From: Demetria terragena DSM 11295 | GTDB taxonomy: Bacteria > Actinomycetota > Actinomycetes > Actinomycetales > Dermatophilaceae | Length of the DNA stretch: 64,000 nucleotides | NCBI RefSeq assembly: GCF_000376825.1 | Contig: NZ_AQXW01000004.1 | Span: 496,001-560,000, forward strand | Direction: 5' to 3' | Part shown: piece after piece, positions 1-8,154 of the stretch | How positions within the stretch are numbered: position 1 is the stretch's first letter | Layout: every line of letters begins with the position of its first letter | Made by a program: the position numbers and the translations under genes | The notes under the pieces: model-generated | The model's input: only the letters and a program-made list of their open reading frames with translations | The model's database searches: none | What the model was told of the DNA's origin: nothing

Positions 1-815
1 GCCAACTCCGCGACGTACTGGCGCATATCGGACGCACCCAGCGCGCAATTCAGCCCGATCGCCAGGGGGCGAGCATGCCGGACACTGTTCCAGAACGCCT
101 CAGTGACCTGCCCGGACAGGGTGCGCCCGGATGCGTCGGTGATCGTGCCGGAGATGATGATCGGCCAGCGCCGCTCGCGCTCCTCAAAGAGCGTCTCGCA
201 GGCAAAGATCGCCGCCTTCGCATTGAGCGTGTCGAAGATCGTCTCGATGATCAGCAGATCTGATCCGCCATCCACCAGTGCGCTCGCCTGTTCGTGATAG
301 GCGCTGACCAGACCTTCGAAGGTGATGTTGCGTTTGGCGGGGTCATTGACGTCGGGCGAGATGGAGGCCGTCCGGTTGGTCGGACCGAGCGCGCCAGCAA
401 CGAACCGCGGGCGGTCAGGCGTCTTCGCCGTCGCCGCATCGGCCGCTTCTCGAGCGATCTGCGCCGAGACGTAGTTGAGCTCGTAACTCAACTCCTCCAT
501 GTGATAGTCCGCCATCGAAATCTGCTGCGCGTTAAAGGTATTCGTCCCAATAACGTCGGCACCAGCATCGAGGTATGAGTCGTGAACCTCTCGAATAATG
601 CCCGGCTGGGTGAGTGACAGAAGGTCGTTGTTACCGCGTACGTCGGAGGCCCAGTCGGCGAAGCGCTCGCCTCGGTAATCCTCCTCGGAGAGCTTGTGCC
701 GTTGCAACATGGTCCCCATGGCGCCATCTAGCACGAGGATGCGCTGATCGAGCAGCGCGGTGATTTCGTCAGTGCGGTCCGGCTGAGGAGCAGCGCGGAA
801 TGACGTCTGGGACAA
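1..815 (-). CDS. metH: Methionine synthase, N-terminal part (cobalamin-dependent, MetH), cut by window start
   Basis: The reverse strand encodes the homocysteine-binding domain of cobalamin-dependent methionine synthase, which methylates homocysteine from methyl-tetrahydrofolate. Near the N terminus are [10 protein letters not shown] and then GTNTFNAQ, followed by [12 protein letters not shown] and NCALGA, typical of this (alpha/beta)8 barrel. The Zn-site cysteines and the folate, B12 and activation domains lie mostly beyond the window edge, so only about 271 residues are seen. I place the start at a TTG (815) because a GGGAGG ribosome site (821-826) sits 5 nt upstream; no ATG fits. A TACGAT box (843-848, reverse) is a possible -10. 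I see no cobalamin riboswitch in the short divergent gap to the PAC2 gene. metF lies 35 kb away on the same strand. Confidence 0.93.
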   Translation of the reverse strand, partial: MSQTSFRAAPQPDRTDEITALLDQRILVLDGAMGTMLQRHKLSEEDYRGERFADWASDVRGNNDLLSLTQPGIIREVHDSYLDAGADVIGTNTFNAQQISMADYHMEELSYELNYVSAQIAREAADAATAKTPDRPRFVAGALGPTNRTASISPDVNDPAKRNITFEGLVSAYHEQASALVDGGSDLLIIETIFDTLNAKAAIFACETLFEERERRWPIIISGTITDASGRTLSGQVTEAFWNSVRHARPLAIGLNCALGASDMRQYVAEL

Positions 816-961
816 GAGAACCTCCCGTGGTGGCAGGCCCCCATCGTATAGACGGGCCGATCTCCGGATTCGCCTGGCGTGTCGCAGGCGTGCTGACACC
901 GCGCGTCGACCGCAGCCATAGGCTGAGTCATCAGTTCCCGACCCACCAGGAGGACGCGAGC

Positions 962-1813
962 GTGATTCAGCTCGAGGATCTGCCCGAATTGCGTGATCCG
1001 ATCATGATCGCGGCCTTTGAGGGTTGGAACGACGCTGGCGAGACCGCGAGCGCCACCCTGGCTCACGTCATCCGAAGCTGGGAGGCCGAGCCCGTTGCGG
1101 CGCTCGACCCCGAGGACTACTACGACTTCCAGGTAACTCGCCCCCGGGCGGTGTTCGACTCCGACGGGCACCGTGCGCTGCGCTGGCCGACGACGCGCAT
1201 CCTGATTGCCCAAAACACGCCGCTTGAGCGGGACGTGATCTTCGTTCAGGGCATTGAGCCGTCTATGCGGTGGATGACTTTTTATGGCGAGTTGCTCGAT
1301 CTTGCAAAGGATTTGGAGGTCAGCCTCCTCATCACGTTGGGCGGGCTGCTCGCCGACGTCCCCCATACGCGCCCGATCCCGGTCACGATCACCTCAGAGC
1401 ACCCGGAAACCAGACTGCGTTTTGACCTGCATGCCAGCCAGTACGAAGGCCCCACCGGCATCATCGGGGTTCTCGTCGACGCCGCGCATGAAGCTGGCAT
1501 CGCCACCATGTCGGTCTGGGCGGCCGTACCCCACTATGCCGGCGGCAGTCCCTCGCCGAAGGCGACCCTGGCGCTTCTCACCCGGCTCGAGGAGGTGCTG
1601 GACACGATCATTGGTCATGACGACCTGCCCGAACAGGCACGCGCCTGGGAACACGGCGTGGACGAACTCGCGCAATCGGACGACGAGGTCGCTGAGTACG
1701 TCCAAACCCTGGAAGAAGCGCAGGACACCACAGAACTGCCCGAAGCCAGCGGCGATGCGATCGCGCGCGAGTTTGAGCGCTACCTGCGCCGCCGCGACGA
1801 CGACCCTCAGTAG
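962..1813 (+). CDS. PAC2 family protein
   Basis: A 283-residue cytosolic protein of the PAC2 family (proteasome assembly chaperone 2-like fold), conserved in actinobacteria and usually divergent from metH as here. The N terminus carries [13 protein letters not shown], the family signature, and the middle has [13 protein letters not shown] and GPTGIIGVL. Its biochemical role in bacteria is not established; a link to proteasome assembly is only by fold. The GTG at 962 is chosen because AGGAGG (948-953) is 8 nt upstream; the longer reading frame that begins at 800 would run into the metH promoter region. The gene ends convergently against a glycosyltransferase with a repeat array between them. 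Confidence 0.88.
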   Translation: MIQLEDLPELRDPIMIAAFEGWNDAGETASATLAHVIRSWEAEPVAALDPEDYYDFQVTRPRAVFDSDGHRALRWPTTRILIAQNTPLERDVIFVQGIEPSMRWMTFYGELLDLAKDLEVSLLITLGGLLADVPHTRPIPVTITSEHPETRLRFDLHASQYEGPTGIIGVLVDAAHEAGIATMSVWAAVPHYAGGSPSPKATLALLTRLEEVLDTIIGHDDLPEQARAWEHGVDELAQSDDEVAEYVQTLEEAQDTTELPEASGDAIAREFERYLRRRDDDPQ

Positions 1814-1814
1814 C

Positions 1815-2302
1815 CCCACGCCCGTCGAGCAACCGCCGGTCGAGCTCACGCCGGTCGAGCTTGTCGAGACCAACCCCGATCGAGCACACGCCGGTCGAGC
1901 AGGTGGGAACGCAGTGATCCACCCTGTCGAGACCACCCAGCACGGGCCTCGACACGGCCTCGGCTCACGCCTCGCCCGGCTCGACCAACGCCGGTCGAGC
2001 TTGTCGAGACCAACGCCGGTCGAGCAGGTGGGAACGCAGTGATCCACCCTGTCGAGACCACTCACCAAGGCCTCGACACGGCCTCGGCTAACGCCTCGCC
2101 CGGCTCGACCAACGCCGGTCGAGCTTGTCGAGACCAACGCCGGTCGAGCAGGTGGGAACGCAGTGATCCACCCCGTCGAGACCACCCACCAAGGGCCTCG
2201 ACACGGCCTCGGCTCACGCCTCGCCCGGCTCGACCAACGTGAAGAACGCCCCGCCCTGCTCACCCAACGCCGGTCGAGCTTGTCGAGACCACCCGTGGGC
2301 TT
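1815..2302. repeat. Intergenic hairpin-repeat array, locus 1 (about three ~125-bp units)
   Basis: This 490-bp gap between two convergent genes holds no credible gene. It is built from units starting near 1891, 2016 and 2140 (spacing 125 and 124 bp). Each unit has a GGTCGAG...TCGAGACC imperfect hairpin with inner stem CAGGTGG / CCACC(C)TG and loop GAACGCAGTGA, then CCTCGACACGGCCTCGGC, then CCCGGCTCGACC and GGTCGAGCTTGTCGAGACC. Reading frames inside it (for example a 289-residue one on the reverse strand) are products of the repeats. The same family recurs at 13.85 and 47.3 kb. Confidence 0.9.
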
Positions 2303-2303
2303 C

Positions 2304-3695
2304 CTACGGCCGACAGGTGACCTGAAGAGTCGTAAATCGCGCCCCTTGGTGCAGGGTTCGTACCTTCGCGAAGTTGCATCCCGGCACCGACCTCAAGTGG
2401 GCACCTTTCGAGGTGTCGACAACGACGACGCTCGTTGGCTGCCCACCCGCTCGCTCAGGTCCCCACAAGTCGCCGCCTCGGCGTGCTGCTGCCCACCACG
2501 TTTCCTGCGACCACTGCTGGTCCAGCCTCCCTGAGGCGAACAGCACCGCCCTGCCCGTCGGCTTGGCGAACGCCACCCGACGTGGGCCAGCATCGTGGAC
2601 CGCCCTCTCGTGGACTGTGAGATTTTCGCCCCAGTGGCCATCACTCGCCCGGGCCGACAAGAAAGACGGCACCGACAACGCCACAACGCACCCCAGCACG
2701 ATCGTCCGGGCCGCCCGCGGCAATCCCGACCGCGCGGCCACGAAGCCGACCAGCAAACTCATCGGGATCACGGAAGGCGAGAAATAGCGCTCCGCGAAGA
2801 CGTCAATCCCCGCGAGGACCGCGGCACTTGTCGCAAGCGGCGCGAGCACCCACATGAGCAGCAACGTCCCACCCACGAGTCTCGTGTTGGCCCGCACCAG
2901 CAGGCCGGCAGCGCACACTGTGAGCACAACGCCGAGCGCTACGCTCGTCGCGATGGTCACGGCCTGATAGCTGCTTGAGATGGGGGCGCTGACGCCGACG
3001 CGGAGAAAAGAGGCCAGGGCATCGACGGCGGCGTTGGTGTGTATCCAGCCGACTTGGCCTTTCTGCTTCTCGCAAAACAGCAGCCAGGCTCCACCCGCAA
3101 CGCTGAGGCCCCCCGCGAGCGCGGCCTCGGCCGAGGCCACCCGCCTGCGTGCCAGGATCGGCACCGCCAACGCGAGGGGCAGGTAAAGGACGTTCAAGGC
3201 GTAGCACAGGCACGCGGCTACTGCCGAGGTCACCTGAAGGACGGGACGGGTGGTCAGCGCTGCGTAGAAGTACACCGCAAGTAGCAGAACGGACACGGCT
3301 TCAGGGCGAGCGTTGACCGCGGACGCCGCCGACGCCGGGAGGATGGCCACGACAAGGCCCGCGACGAAGGCCGCGCGTCGCCCCCACAACCGGTTGGCAA
3401 TTGTGGTCACGACAGCAGTGGCAACTACGAGCGCCACTGCTGAGACGAGCCGTCCTGCCGTCAGCGAATCGAGTCCCAAACCGTCTGCTGTCGCCTTGGT
3501 TGCCGCGTAGTACCCCACGAGCGCACGGTCGTGTTGATTCGCCAAGCGATATAACTCGCCCCACGAGCGCGACGTAGCGCTGATAGTTGCTGCTTCGTCG
3601 AACCATGTACCGGGCCGAGGGGCAAAGCTGACCAGGAGGGCGGCACCGAATGCGGGAGCCCAGAGCACCCATTGCTCAGTTCGGAAGGCGCGCAC
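2304..3695 (-). CDS. GT-C type membrane glycosyltransferase (GT39/mannosyltransferase-like)
   Basis: A polytopic membrane protein of 463 residues. The first hydrophobic segment (about 8-26) is followed by GTWFDEAATISATSRSW, the Asp-Glu motif in the first extracytoplasmic loop of GT-C enzymes that use polyprenyl-phosphate sugars. About ten further hydrophobic segments follow, then a soluble C-terminal domain of about 100 residues. The acceptor is unknown; cell-wall glycan or protein mannosylation are both possible. I chose GTG 3695 because AAGG lies 7 nt upstream and it begins 19 nt after the mshC stop; longer frames read through mshC. It is probably co-transcribed with mshC. Confidence 0.75.
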   Translation of the reverse strand: MRAFRTEQWVLWAPAFGAALLVSFAPRPGTWFDEAATISATSRSWGELYRLANQHDRALVGYYAATKATADGLGLDSLTAGRLVSAVALVVATAVVTTIANRLWGRRAAFVAGLVVAILPASAASAVNARPEAVSVLLLAVYFYAALTTRPVLQVTSAVAACLCYALNVLYLPLALAVPILARRRVASAEAALAGGLSVAGGAWLLFCEKQKGQVGWIHTNAAVDALASFLRVGVSAPISSSYQAVTIATSVALGVVLTVCAAGLLVRANTRLVGGTLLLMWVLAPLATSAAVLAGIDVFAERYFSPSVIPMSLLVGFVAARSGLPRAARTIVLGCVVALSVPSFLSARASDGHWGENLTVHERAVHDAGPRRVAFAKPTGRAVLFASGRLDQQWSQETWWAAARRGGDLWGPERAGGQPTSVVVVDTSKGAHLRSVPGCNFAKVRTLHQGARFTTLQVTCRP

Positions 3696-3714
3696 CGCGC
3701 TGACCTTACCGGCG

Positions 3715-4971
3715 TCAACCTCGCAGCTGAACGCCCAGCAGTGCGTCAATCGAGTCTGTGACCAGGTGGCCGGAGCCGTCGTCGGCACCTGCCGGGTGCG
3801 CTGCGACCCAGGCGTCGACGGCCGCCACCGCGGCTGGCGTGTCGAGGTCGTCGGCGAGGCGCGCTCCCAGGGTGCGCACCAACTCGGCATCGGCCGAGCC
3901 TGGAAGCGCTTCCTGCCAGGCCACCAACCGTGCTTGGGCGGCCTCCAGGAGAGAACTGGTCCACTCCCACGGAGTGCGGTAGTGCTGTCCAAGCAGGACC
4001 AGGCGAACCGCCATGGGGTCGATGCCTTCGGCACGCAAGTCGGACACCCGCACCAGGTTTCCCAGCGATTTGCTCATCTTGTGCCCGTCGTAGGCCACCA
4101 TCGCCTGGTGCACGTAGGTCTGCGCGAACGCCGGCCGCCCCGGCAACGCGGCGGCCTGAACGGCGCTCATCTCGTGGTGCGGGAAAATGAGGTCATCGCC
4201 GCCGCCTTGCACATCAAATCCGGCGTCAAGTTCGTCGAGCGCGATCGTCGTACATTCCAGGTGCCAGCCCGGGCGCCCGGGCCCTGCGGTCGCGCCGTCC
4301 CAGGACGGTTCACCGGTCCGCGCCCCGCGCCACAGCAACGGGTCGAGAACATCGCGCTTTCCGGGCCGGTCCGGGTCGCCGCCGCGCTCGGCGAAGACGT
4401 CGAGCATCTGCTCACGACTCCACCCGCTGACCTGTCCGAAGCTGGGCTGACGGGCCAGGTCGAGGTAGGTATCGCGTACGCCAGGCTCGGCGGCTTCCTC
4501 ATCGGGAACCGGGAGCGTATATGCCGCACCGTTGTCGAGTAGTTCGGCCACTCGTTGCGCGTGCCGCGGCATCGACTCCTCGACGCCGACATAGGCATCC
4601 GGCGGGATGACTCGCAGCGCCGTCATGTCGTCGCGGAACAGTTGCACCTCGCGCGCGCCCAGATCGCGCCAATCGATGCCATCGCGATCCGCGCGCTCAA
4701 ACAGCGGATCATCGACGTCTGTGACGTTCTGGGCGAAGCGCACCGCCAGACCACTGGCGCGTACGGCACGGCCCACCAAGTCAAAGGTGAGGTACGTCGC
4801 GGCGTGACCCATGTGAGTGGCGTCGTACGGCGTGATGCCACAGACATAGAGCCGAACCAGGCCATCCCGGCCAAGCACCTCGTGTCGGGTACCGCTTGCC
4901 GTGTCGTGTAACTGCAGCACCGGCGACAGAACGGGGGTCTGTGGGAGCGCGGGTCCGTTCCATGTCTTCAC
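3715..4971 (-). CDS. mshC: L-cysteine:1D-myo-inositol 2-amino-2-deoxy-alpha-D-glucopyranoside ligase (MshC)
   Basis: MshC joins cysteine to GlcN-inositol with ATP, the penultimate step of mycothiol synthesis in the cytosol. The 418-residue protein resembles cysteinyl-tRNA synthetase: the HIGH-like motif is HMGH (53-56), the KMSKS loop is at 298-302, and probable zinc ligands are Cys44, Cys240 and His265/266 (FPHHE). It differs from CysS by its shorter C terminus and the N-terminal MKTWNGPALP. Start is GTG 4971. There is no Shine-Dalgarno site, but TAGTCT lies 6 nt upstream, so the transcript is probably leaderless. The neighbouring DUF3090, phosphomutase and SCO1664-family genes are conserved partners in actinobacteria. 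Confidence 0.95.
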   Translation of the reverse strand: MKTWNGPALPQTPVLSPVLQLHDTASGTRHEVLGRDGLVRLYVCGITPYDATHMGHAATYLTFDLVGRAVRASGLAVRFAQNVTDVDDPLFERADRDGIDWRDLGAREVQLFRDDMTALRVIPPDAYVGVEESMPRHAQRVAELLDNGAAYTLPVPDEEAAEPGVRDTYLDLARQPSFGQVSGWSREQMLDVFAERGGDPDRPGKRDVLDPLLWRGARTGEPSWDGATAGPGRPGWHLECTTIALDELDAGFDVQGGGDDLIFPHHEMSAVQAAALPGRPAFAQTYVHQAMVAYDGHKMSKSLGNLVRVSDLRAEGIDPMAVRLVLLGQHYRTPWEWTSSLLEAAQARLVAWQEALPGSADAELVRTLGARLADDLDTPAAVAAVDAWVAAHPAGADDGSGHLVTDSIDALLGVQLRG

Positions 4972-4977
4972 GTCGAG

Positions 4978-4983
4978 AGACTA
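4978..4983 (-). promoter_or_regulatory. -10 box of leaderless mshC
   Basis: TAGTCT on the reverse strand ends 6 nt before the mshC GTG, so transcription would start at or next to the start codon. No Shine-Dalgarno sequence is present in this gap. Confidence 0.55.
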
Positions 4984-5014
4984 CGTCCGACGCTGCCCAA
5001 ATATTCCTGCGGCG

Positions 5015-5785
5015 TCACCACAGCGGCCAGGGCAACGGATAGCGATCTCCGGTAGGCACGGGAAACACACCACCGTCGAGCAGTTTCCTGGCGCGCAACC
5101 GGAGCGCCGCGACTTCCTCCTCGGTGAGCAAATCGCCGAGGGCGTCCCCGAGTCCATCTGCCAACGCGGCCAACAGCCGGGACAACCTCTCAGTTTCTCG
5201 CGTTGGCAACGGATCCGCCGCCCAACCCCACAGCACGGTGCGCACCTTCGGTTCGGCGTGCAGCGTGACGCCGTGATCGATAGCCCACAGTTGATGGTCG
5301 TCTTCGATGAGGTGGCTTGCCTTGCGATCAGTGTTGTTCAGCACGAGATCGAGGACCGCGAGCCCAGCCAGCCGGGCATCATCGGCATGCGACACCACCA
5401 TGGGCGTGCCGTCCTCAAGTTCAACTCCGACGACCGGCAAGTATCCCTCTGGCTGATCAGCCACCGGATCGACTCTGATGAGGTCAGACTCGACACCGTC
5501 CAGCGGACCGACCCAACGCTGCACGCTGCCTGGTCCGAGGGGGCCTTCCCGCAGGACAGTTTCTGGCACATGTGGCCAGCCGCCCGCACGGGCTATGAGG
5601 TAGGTCGCAAGCTCTCGGCCCGCCAAGGTCCCATCCGGGAAATCCCAGAGTGGTCGCTCTCCGCGAACAGGCTTGTAGATGGCTCGGACTCGGCTCTCGC
5701 CGACCCATACCCGGAGCGCGACGTTGGAGGCATCAAGAAGTCGACCCTCAACCTCGATCTCGCCGGTCTCCAGGGTGTCCAGCAT
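5015..5785 (-). CDS. SCO1664 family protein (phosphatidylinositol kinase-like fold)
   Basis: A 256-residue cytosolic protein of an actinobacterial family related to PI3/PI4-kinase-like folds. Visible are IYKPVRGERPLWDFP (about 55-69) with a Lys in the ATP-binding position, DLVLNNTDRKASH (about 145-157) resembling a catalytic loop, and LWAIDHGVTLH (about 166-176) resembling a metal-binding loop. The substrate is not known. It starts with ATG 5785, 11 nt after the DUF3090 stop, and is the third gene of a phosphomutase - DUF3090 - SCO1664 run, an arrangement well conserved in actinobacteria. Function is inferred from fold only. Confidence 0.8.
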   Translation of the reverse strand: MLDTLETGEIEVEGRLLDASNVALRVWVGESRVRAIYKPVRGERPLWDFPDGTLAGRELATYLIARAGGWPHVPETVLREGPLGPGSVQRWVGPLDGVESDLIRVDPVADQPEGYLPVVGVELEDGTPMVVSHADDARLAGLAVLDLVLNNTDRKASHLIEDDHQLWAIDHGVTLHAEPKVRTVLWGWAADPLPTRETERLSRLLAALADGLGDALGDLLTEEEVAALRLRARKLLDGGVFPVPTGDRYPLPWPLW

Positions 5786-5796
5786 GGTGGCCGCAC

Positions 5797-6336
5797 TCAG
5801 CGTTTGAAGCCGTTGGCTCGCGGGCAGACGTGGCCAGAGTCATCGAGCGGCCCCCCGCAGAACGGGCATGGCGGACGCCCCTGCGCGACGGTGGCGAGTG
5901 CTCGACGGACAAACTCCCGGGCGCCGCCGATGCCCAGTGCGACCTTCAAAATCGAGGTTCCCGCCGGGGTGATCTCCACCATGCCGTCACCGGTTTCGTC
6001 CGGCTCGATCTCAACCTGCGCGTCGTAGGCCTCCACCACCACGACCTGACCGTCCTCATTCCAGGACAGGCTCAGCGTGCTGACCCGGAACTCATCCTCG
6101 ATGGGCGTACTGAGCGGTGCGTTGTCTTCGGGTGCGGAGAGTTGGGTGCCGGGAATTGGCATATCTTCCAGCAGCTCGCTGATGCGTTCGGCGAGCGCCT
6201 CGACCTGCTGCTTCTCCAGCGACACACTCGTCACGCGGCGCCCGTCGACCGCTTGGAGGAAGAAGGTGCGCTGTCCGGGAGGGCCGACGGTTCCTGCGAC
6301 GAATCGCTCGGGGCGGACGTACTCGATCAACGGCAT
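5797..6336 (-). CDS. DUF3090 family protein
   Basis: A 179-residue protein of unknown function. It contains FVAGTVGPPGQRTFFLQA near the start and ends with a zinc-ribbon-like tail, CPFCGG...HVCPR, with CxxC and C residues about 12 apart. This family is nearly always next to the phosphomutase and SCO1664-type genes, as here. ATG 6336 has no ribosome site, but TAGGCT (6343-6348) lies 6 nt upstream and overlaps the stop codon of the preceding gene, so an internal leaderless promoter is plausible. A role together with the kinase-like neighbour is inference. Confidence 0.85.
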   Translation of the reverse strand: MPLIEYVRPERFVAGTVGPPGQRTFFLQAVDGRRVTSVSLEKQQVEALAERISELLEDMPIPGTQLSAPEDNAPLSTPIEDEFRVSTLSLSWNEDGQVVVVEAYDAQVEIEPDETGDGMVEITPAGTSILKVALGIGGAREFVRRALATVAQGRPPCPFCGGPLDDSGHVCPRANGFKR

Positions 6337-6345
6337 GGTTCGAGC

Positions 6346-7068
6346 CTAATCGTCGGAGGCGGTGGCGTGGTCGGCGCCAGGTGAGCCTCCGGGTGTTGCG
6401 TCGCTGGAGTCCGACTGCAGTTCGCTCGGCAGGAGGTCATCCACGCCACCGGTGTCGTTGCTGCGCAGGACGAACGCTCGCCGCGGCGCGTAGCGCACCA
6501 CCGACAACGACGCCGGGTTGACCACGATGCGCTGAAAGGAATCCAAGTGCATGCCAAAGGCGTCCGCCAGAAGTGCCTTGATGACATCCCCGTGCGAGAC
6601 GGCCGCCCATACCGCGTGCTCGCCGTGCGCTTCTGCTACCTCACGATCCAACCGCCGGATGGCAGCGACCGCCCGGGCCTGCATCTGAGCGAGGGACTCG
6701 TGGGCATAGGTCGCATCCGGTGGGAAGGTCGCGCCTGACGGATGGTCCTGGACCACGCGCCACAGGGGTTCCTTCGCGAGATCGCTCAACGACTTCCCGG
6801 TCCATCCGCCATAGCGACATTCGCCGAGGTCGTCGTCCGTCTCGACCTCGTTCGCGCGATCTTGCGCGAGGTGCGCTGCGGTCTCTTGGCAGCGCTGCAG
6901 TGGGCTCGACACGAGACGAGCCAGGGCGACCGTACGCAGCCTCTGACCCAGCCGTGCAGCGTGCTCGACGCCTGTCTCATCAAGACCGACGCCCGGGCTC
7001 CAGCCGGCCAAGACACCAGAGGAATTGGCGGTAGTCCGACCATGGCGGATCAACAGGACGGTGGGCAC
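6346..7068 (-). CDS. Histidine phosphatase / MSMEG_4193-type phosphomutase
   Basis: A 240-residue member of the histidine phosphatase (phosphoglycerate mutase-like) superfamily. The catalytic motif LIRHGRTTAN is at residues 6-15, SSPLQRCQETA supplies the second arginine, and AAVSHGDVIKALLAD provides the second catalytic histidine. The family is named after mycobacterial MSMEG_4193; the natural substrate is not settled. GTG 7068 is the start, with TAAAGT (7075-7080) ending 6 nt upstream and no Shine-Dalgarno, suggesting a leaderless transcript. It is divergent from corA and leads the DUF3090/SCO1664 genes. The C-terminal ~35 residues are low-complexity. Confidence 0.87.
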   Translation of the reverse strand: MPTVLLIRHGRTTANSSGVLAGWSPGVGLDETGVEHAARLGQRLRTVALARLVSSPLQRCQETAAHLAQDRANEVETDDDLGECRYGGWTGKSLSDLAKEPLWRVVQDHPSGATFPPDATYAHESLAQMQARAVAAIRRLDREVAEAHGEHAVWAAVSHGDVIKALLADAFGMHLDSFQRIVVNPASLSVVRYAPRRAFVLRSNDTGGVDDLLPSELQSDSSDATPGGSPGADHATASDD

Positions 7069-7128
7069 AGGGCAACTTTACGACCGAACCTTCCCGCTTC
7101 GCGACGCCGACCGTGGTGCGATGTCTGC

Positions 7129-8124
7129 ATGATCGTGGATCAGGCCGTCTATAGCGCTGGCACCCGACGCCCCTGTGAGGACGTCGCATCTGAGTTGGAC
7201 CGACTTCGCGACGGCCCTGAGAAGGACTTTCTCTGGATTGGCGTGAAGGAACCTCACTCCGAAGAGTTCCTGCTCATGCAGGACGCGTTGTCGCTCCACC
7301 CGCTCGCCGTGGAAGACGCATTGACCGGCGACCAGCGGGCCAAAGTTGAGGTCTACGACGACACCGTCTTCGTCGTACTCAAGACGCTCGTCTACATCGA
7401 TGAGACGTCGCAGGTCGAGACCGGTGAGCTGATGCTGTTCGTCGGCCCGCATTTTGTTCTGACAGTGCGCCGGGGCGAACACTCGGGGCTTTCCCAGATT
7501 CGACACTCGCTTGAGCACACCCCCGAGTTGTTGGCGCACGGCCCCATCGCGGTGTTGCACAAGGTGATGGACAACGTCGTCGATCAGTACGTTCGGGTCG
7601 ACGCGGAGTTGGCATACGACCTGGAGCAACTCGAAGAGAAGGTGTTCTCCCCATCGACCGAAGTCGATGTCGCGGAGATCTACCTGCTCAAGCGGGAAGT
7701 TCTGGAGATGCGGCGCGCTGCCTCTCCCCTGGTCGAACCACTCAGCCGCGTCATGCGTAGTAGGCACGTCCCGTCCGATGCCGTGCCGTTCTTTCGCGAT
7801 GTCAACGACCATCTGCTCCACGTGGTCGACCGGGTCGACTCTTATGACCGGCTGTTGAGCGATGTCCTGAACGCCCATCTGGCGCAGGTCTCGGTCAATC
7901 AGAACGCTGACATGCGCAAGATTTCCGCGTGGGTCGCGATCGCCGCGCTCCCCACGATGGTCAGCGCGATCTATGGCATGAATTTTGAAGGGATGCCCGA
8001 ACTCACTGCGTCCGTGGGCCTCTTCGGGCGCGAATTCTACTACGGATATCCCCTTGCGCTTGCGGTCATGGCCGGCGGATGTATCGCAATCTATCGGGCC
8101 TTCAAACGGAGCGGCTGGCTCTGA
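7129..8124 (+). CDS. corA: CorA family magnesium/cobalt transporter
   Basis: A 331-residue inner-membrane divalent-cation channel subunit. It has a large N-terminal cytosolic domain with long helices (about 130-250), then two C-terminal transmembrane segments (about 263-283 and 300-320). The diagnostic YGMNFEGMPE loop follows the first one (Gly-Met-Asn at 283-285). The end is positively charged, RAFKRSGWL, as expected for the cytosolic C terminus. I chose ATG 7129; the upstream frame would overlap the divergent phosphomutase. Length matches the family. Regulation is not visible. Confidence 0.92.
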   Translation: MIVDQAVYSAGTRRPCEDVASELDRLRDGPEKDFLWIGVKEPHSEEFLLMQDALSLHPLAVEDALTGDQRAKVEVYDDTVFVVLKTLVYIDETSQVETGELMLFVGPHFVLTVRRGEHSGLSQIRHSLEHTPELLAHGPIAVLHKVMDNVVDQYVRVDAELAYDLEQLEEKVFSPSTEVDVAEIYLLKREVLEMRRAASPLVEPLSRVMRSRHVPSDAVPFFRDVNDHLLHVVDRVDSYDRLLSDVLNAHLAQVSVNQNADMRKISAWVAIAALPTMVSAIYGMNFEGMPELTASVGLFGREFYYGYPLALAVMAGGCIAIYRAFKRSGWL

Positions 8125-8141
8125 TTCGGCGACGACCTCGA

Positions 8142-8147
8142 TAGGTT
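8142..8147 (+). promoter_or_regulatory. -10 box of leaderless aldo/keto reductase gene
   Basis: TAGGTT ends 7 nt before the ATG at 8155, with no Shine-Dalgarno site between. Confidence 0.5.
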
Positions 8148-8154
8148 CGTCATC

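Noticed and set aside
816-961. Cobalamin or SAM riboswitch before metH
   Set aside because: The gap is short (about 145 bp, shared with the divergent gene) and I find no B12-box or SAM-type core.
1394-2263. 289-residue reverse-strand reading frame across the end of the PAC2 gene and repeat locus 1
   Set aside because: It reads antisense through PAC2 and then through the tandem repeats; its protein is a periodic product of the repeat units.
2304-4034. Longer, 576-residue version of the GT-C glycosyltransferase
   Set aside because: The extra N-terminal part lies in another frame of mshC; GTG 3695 has a ribosome site and opens the first membrane helix.
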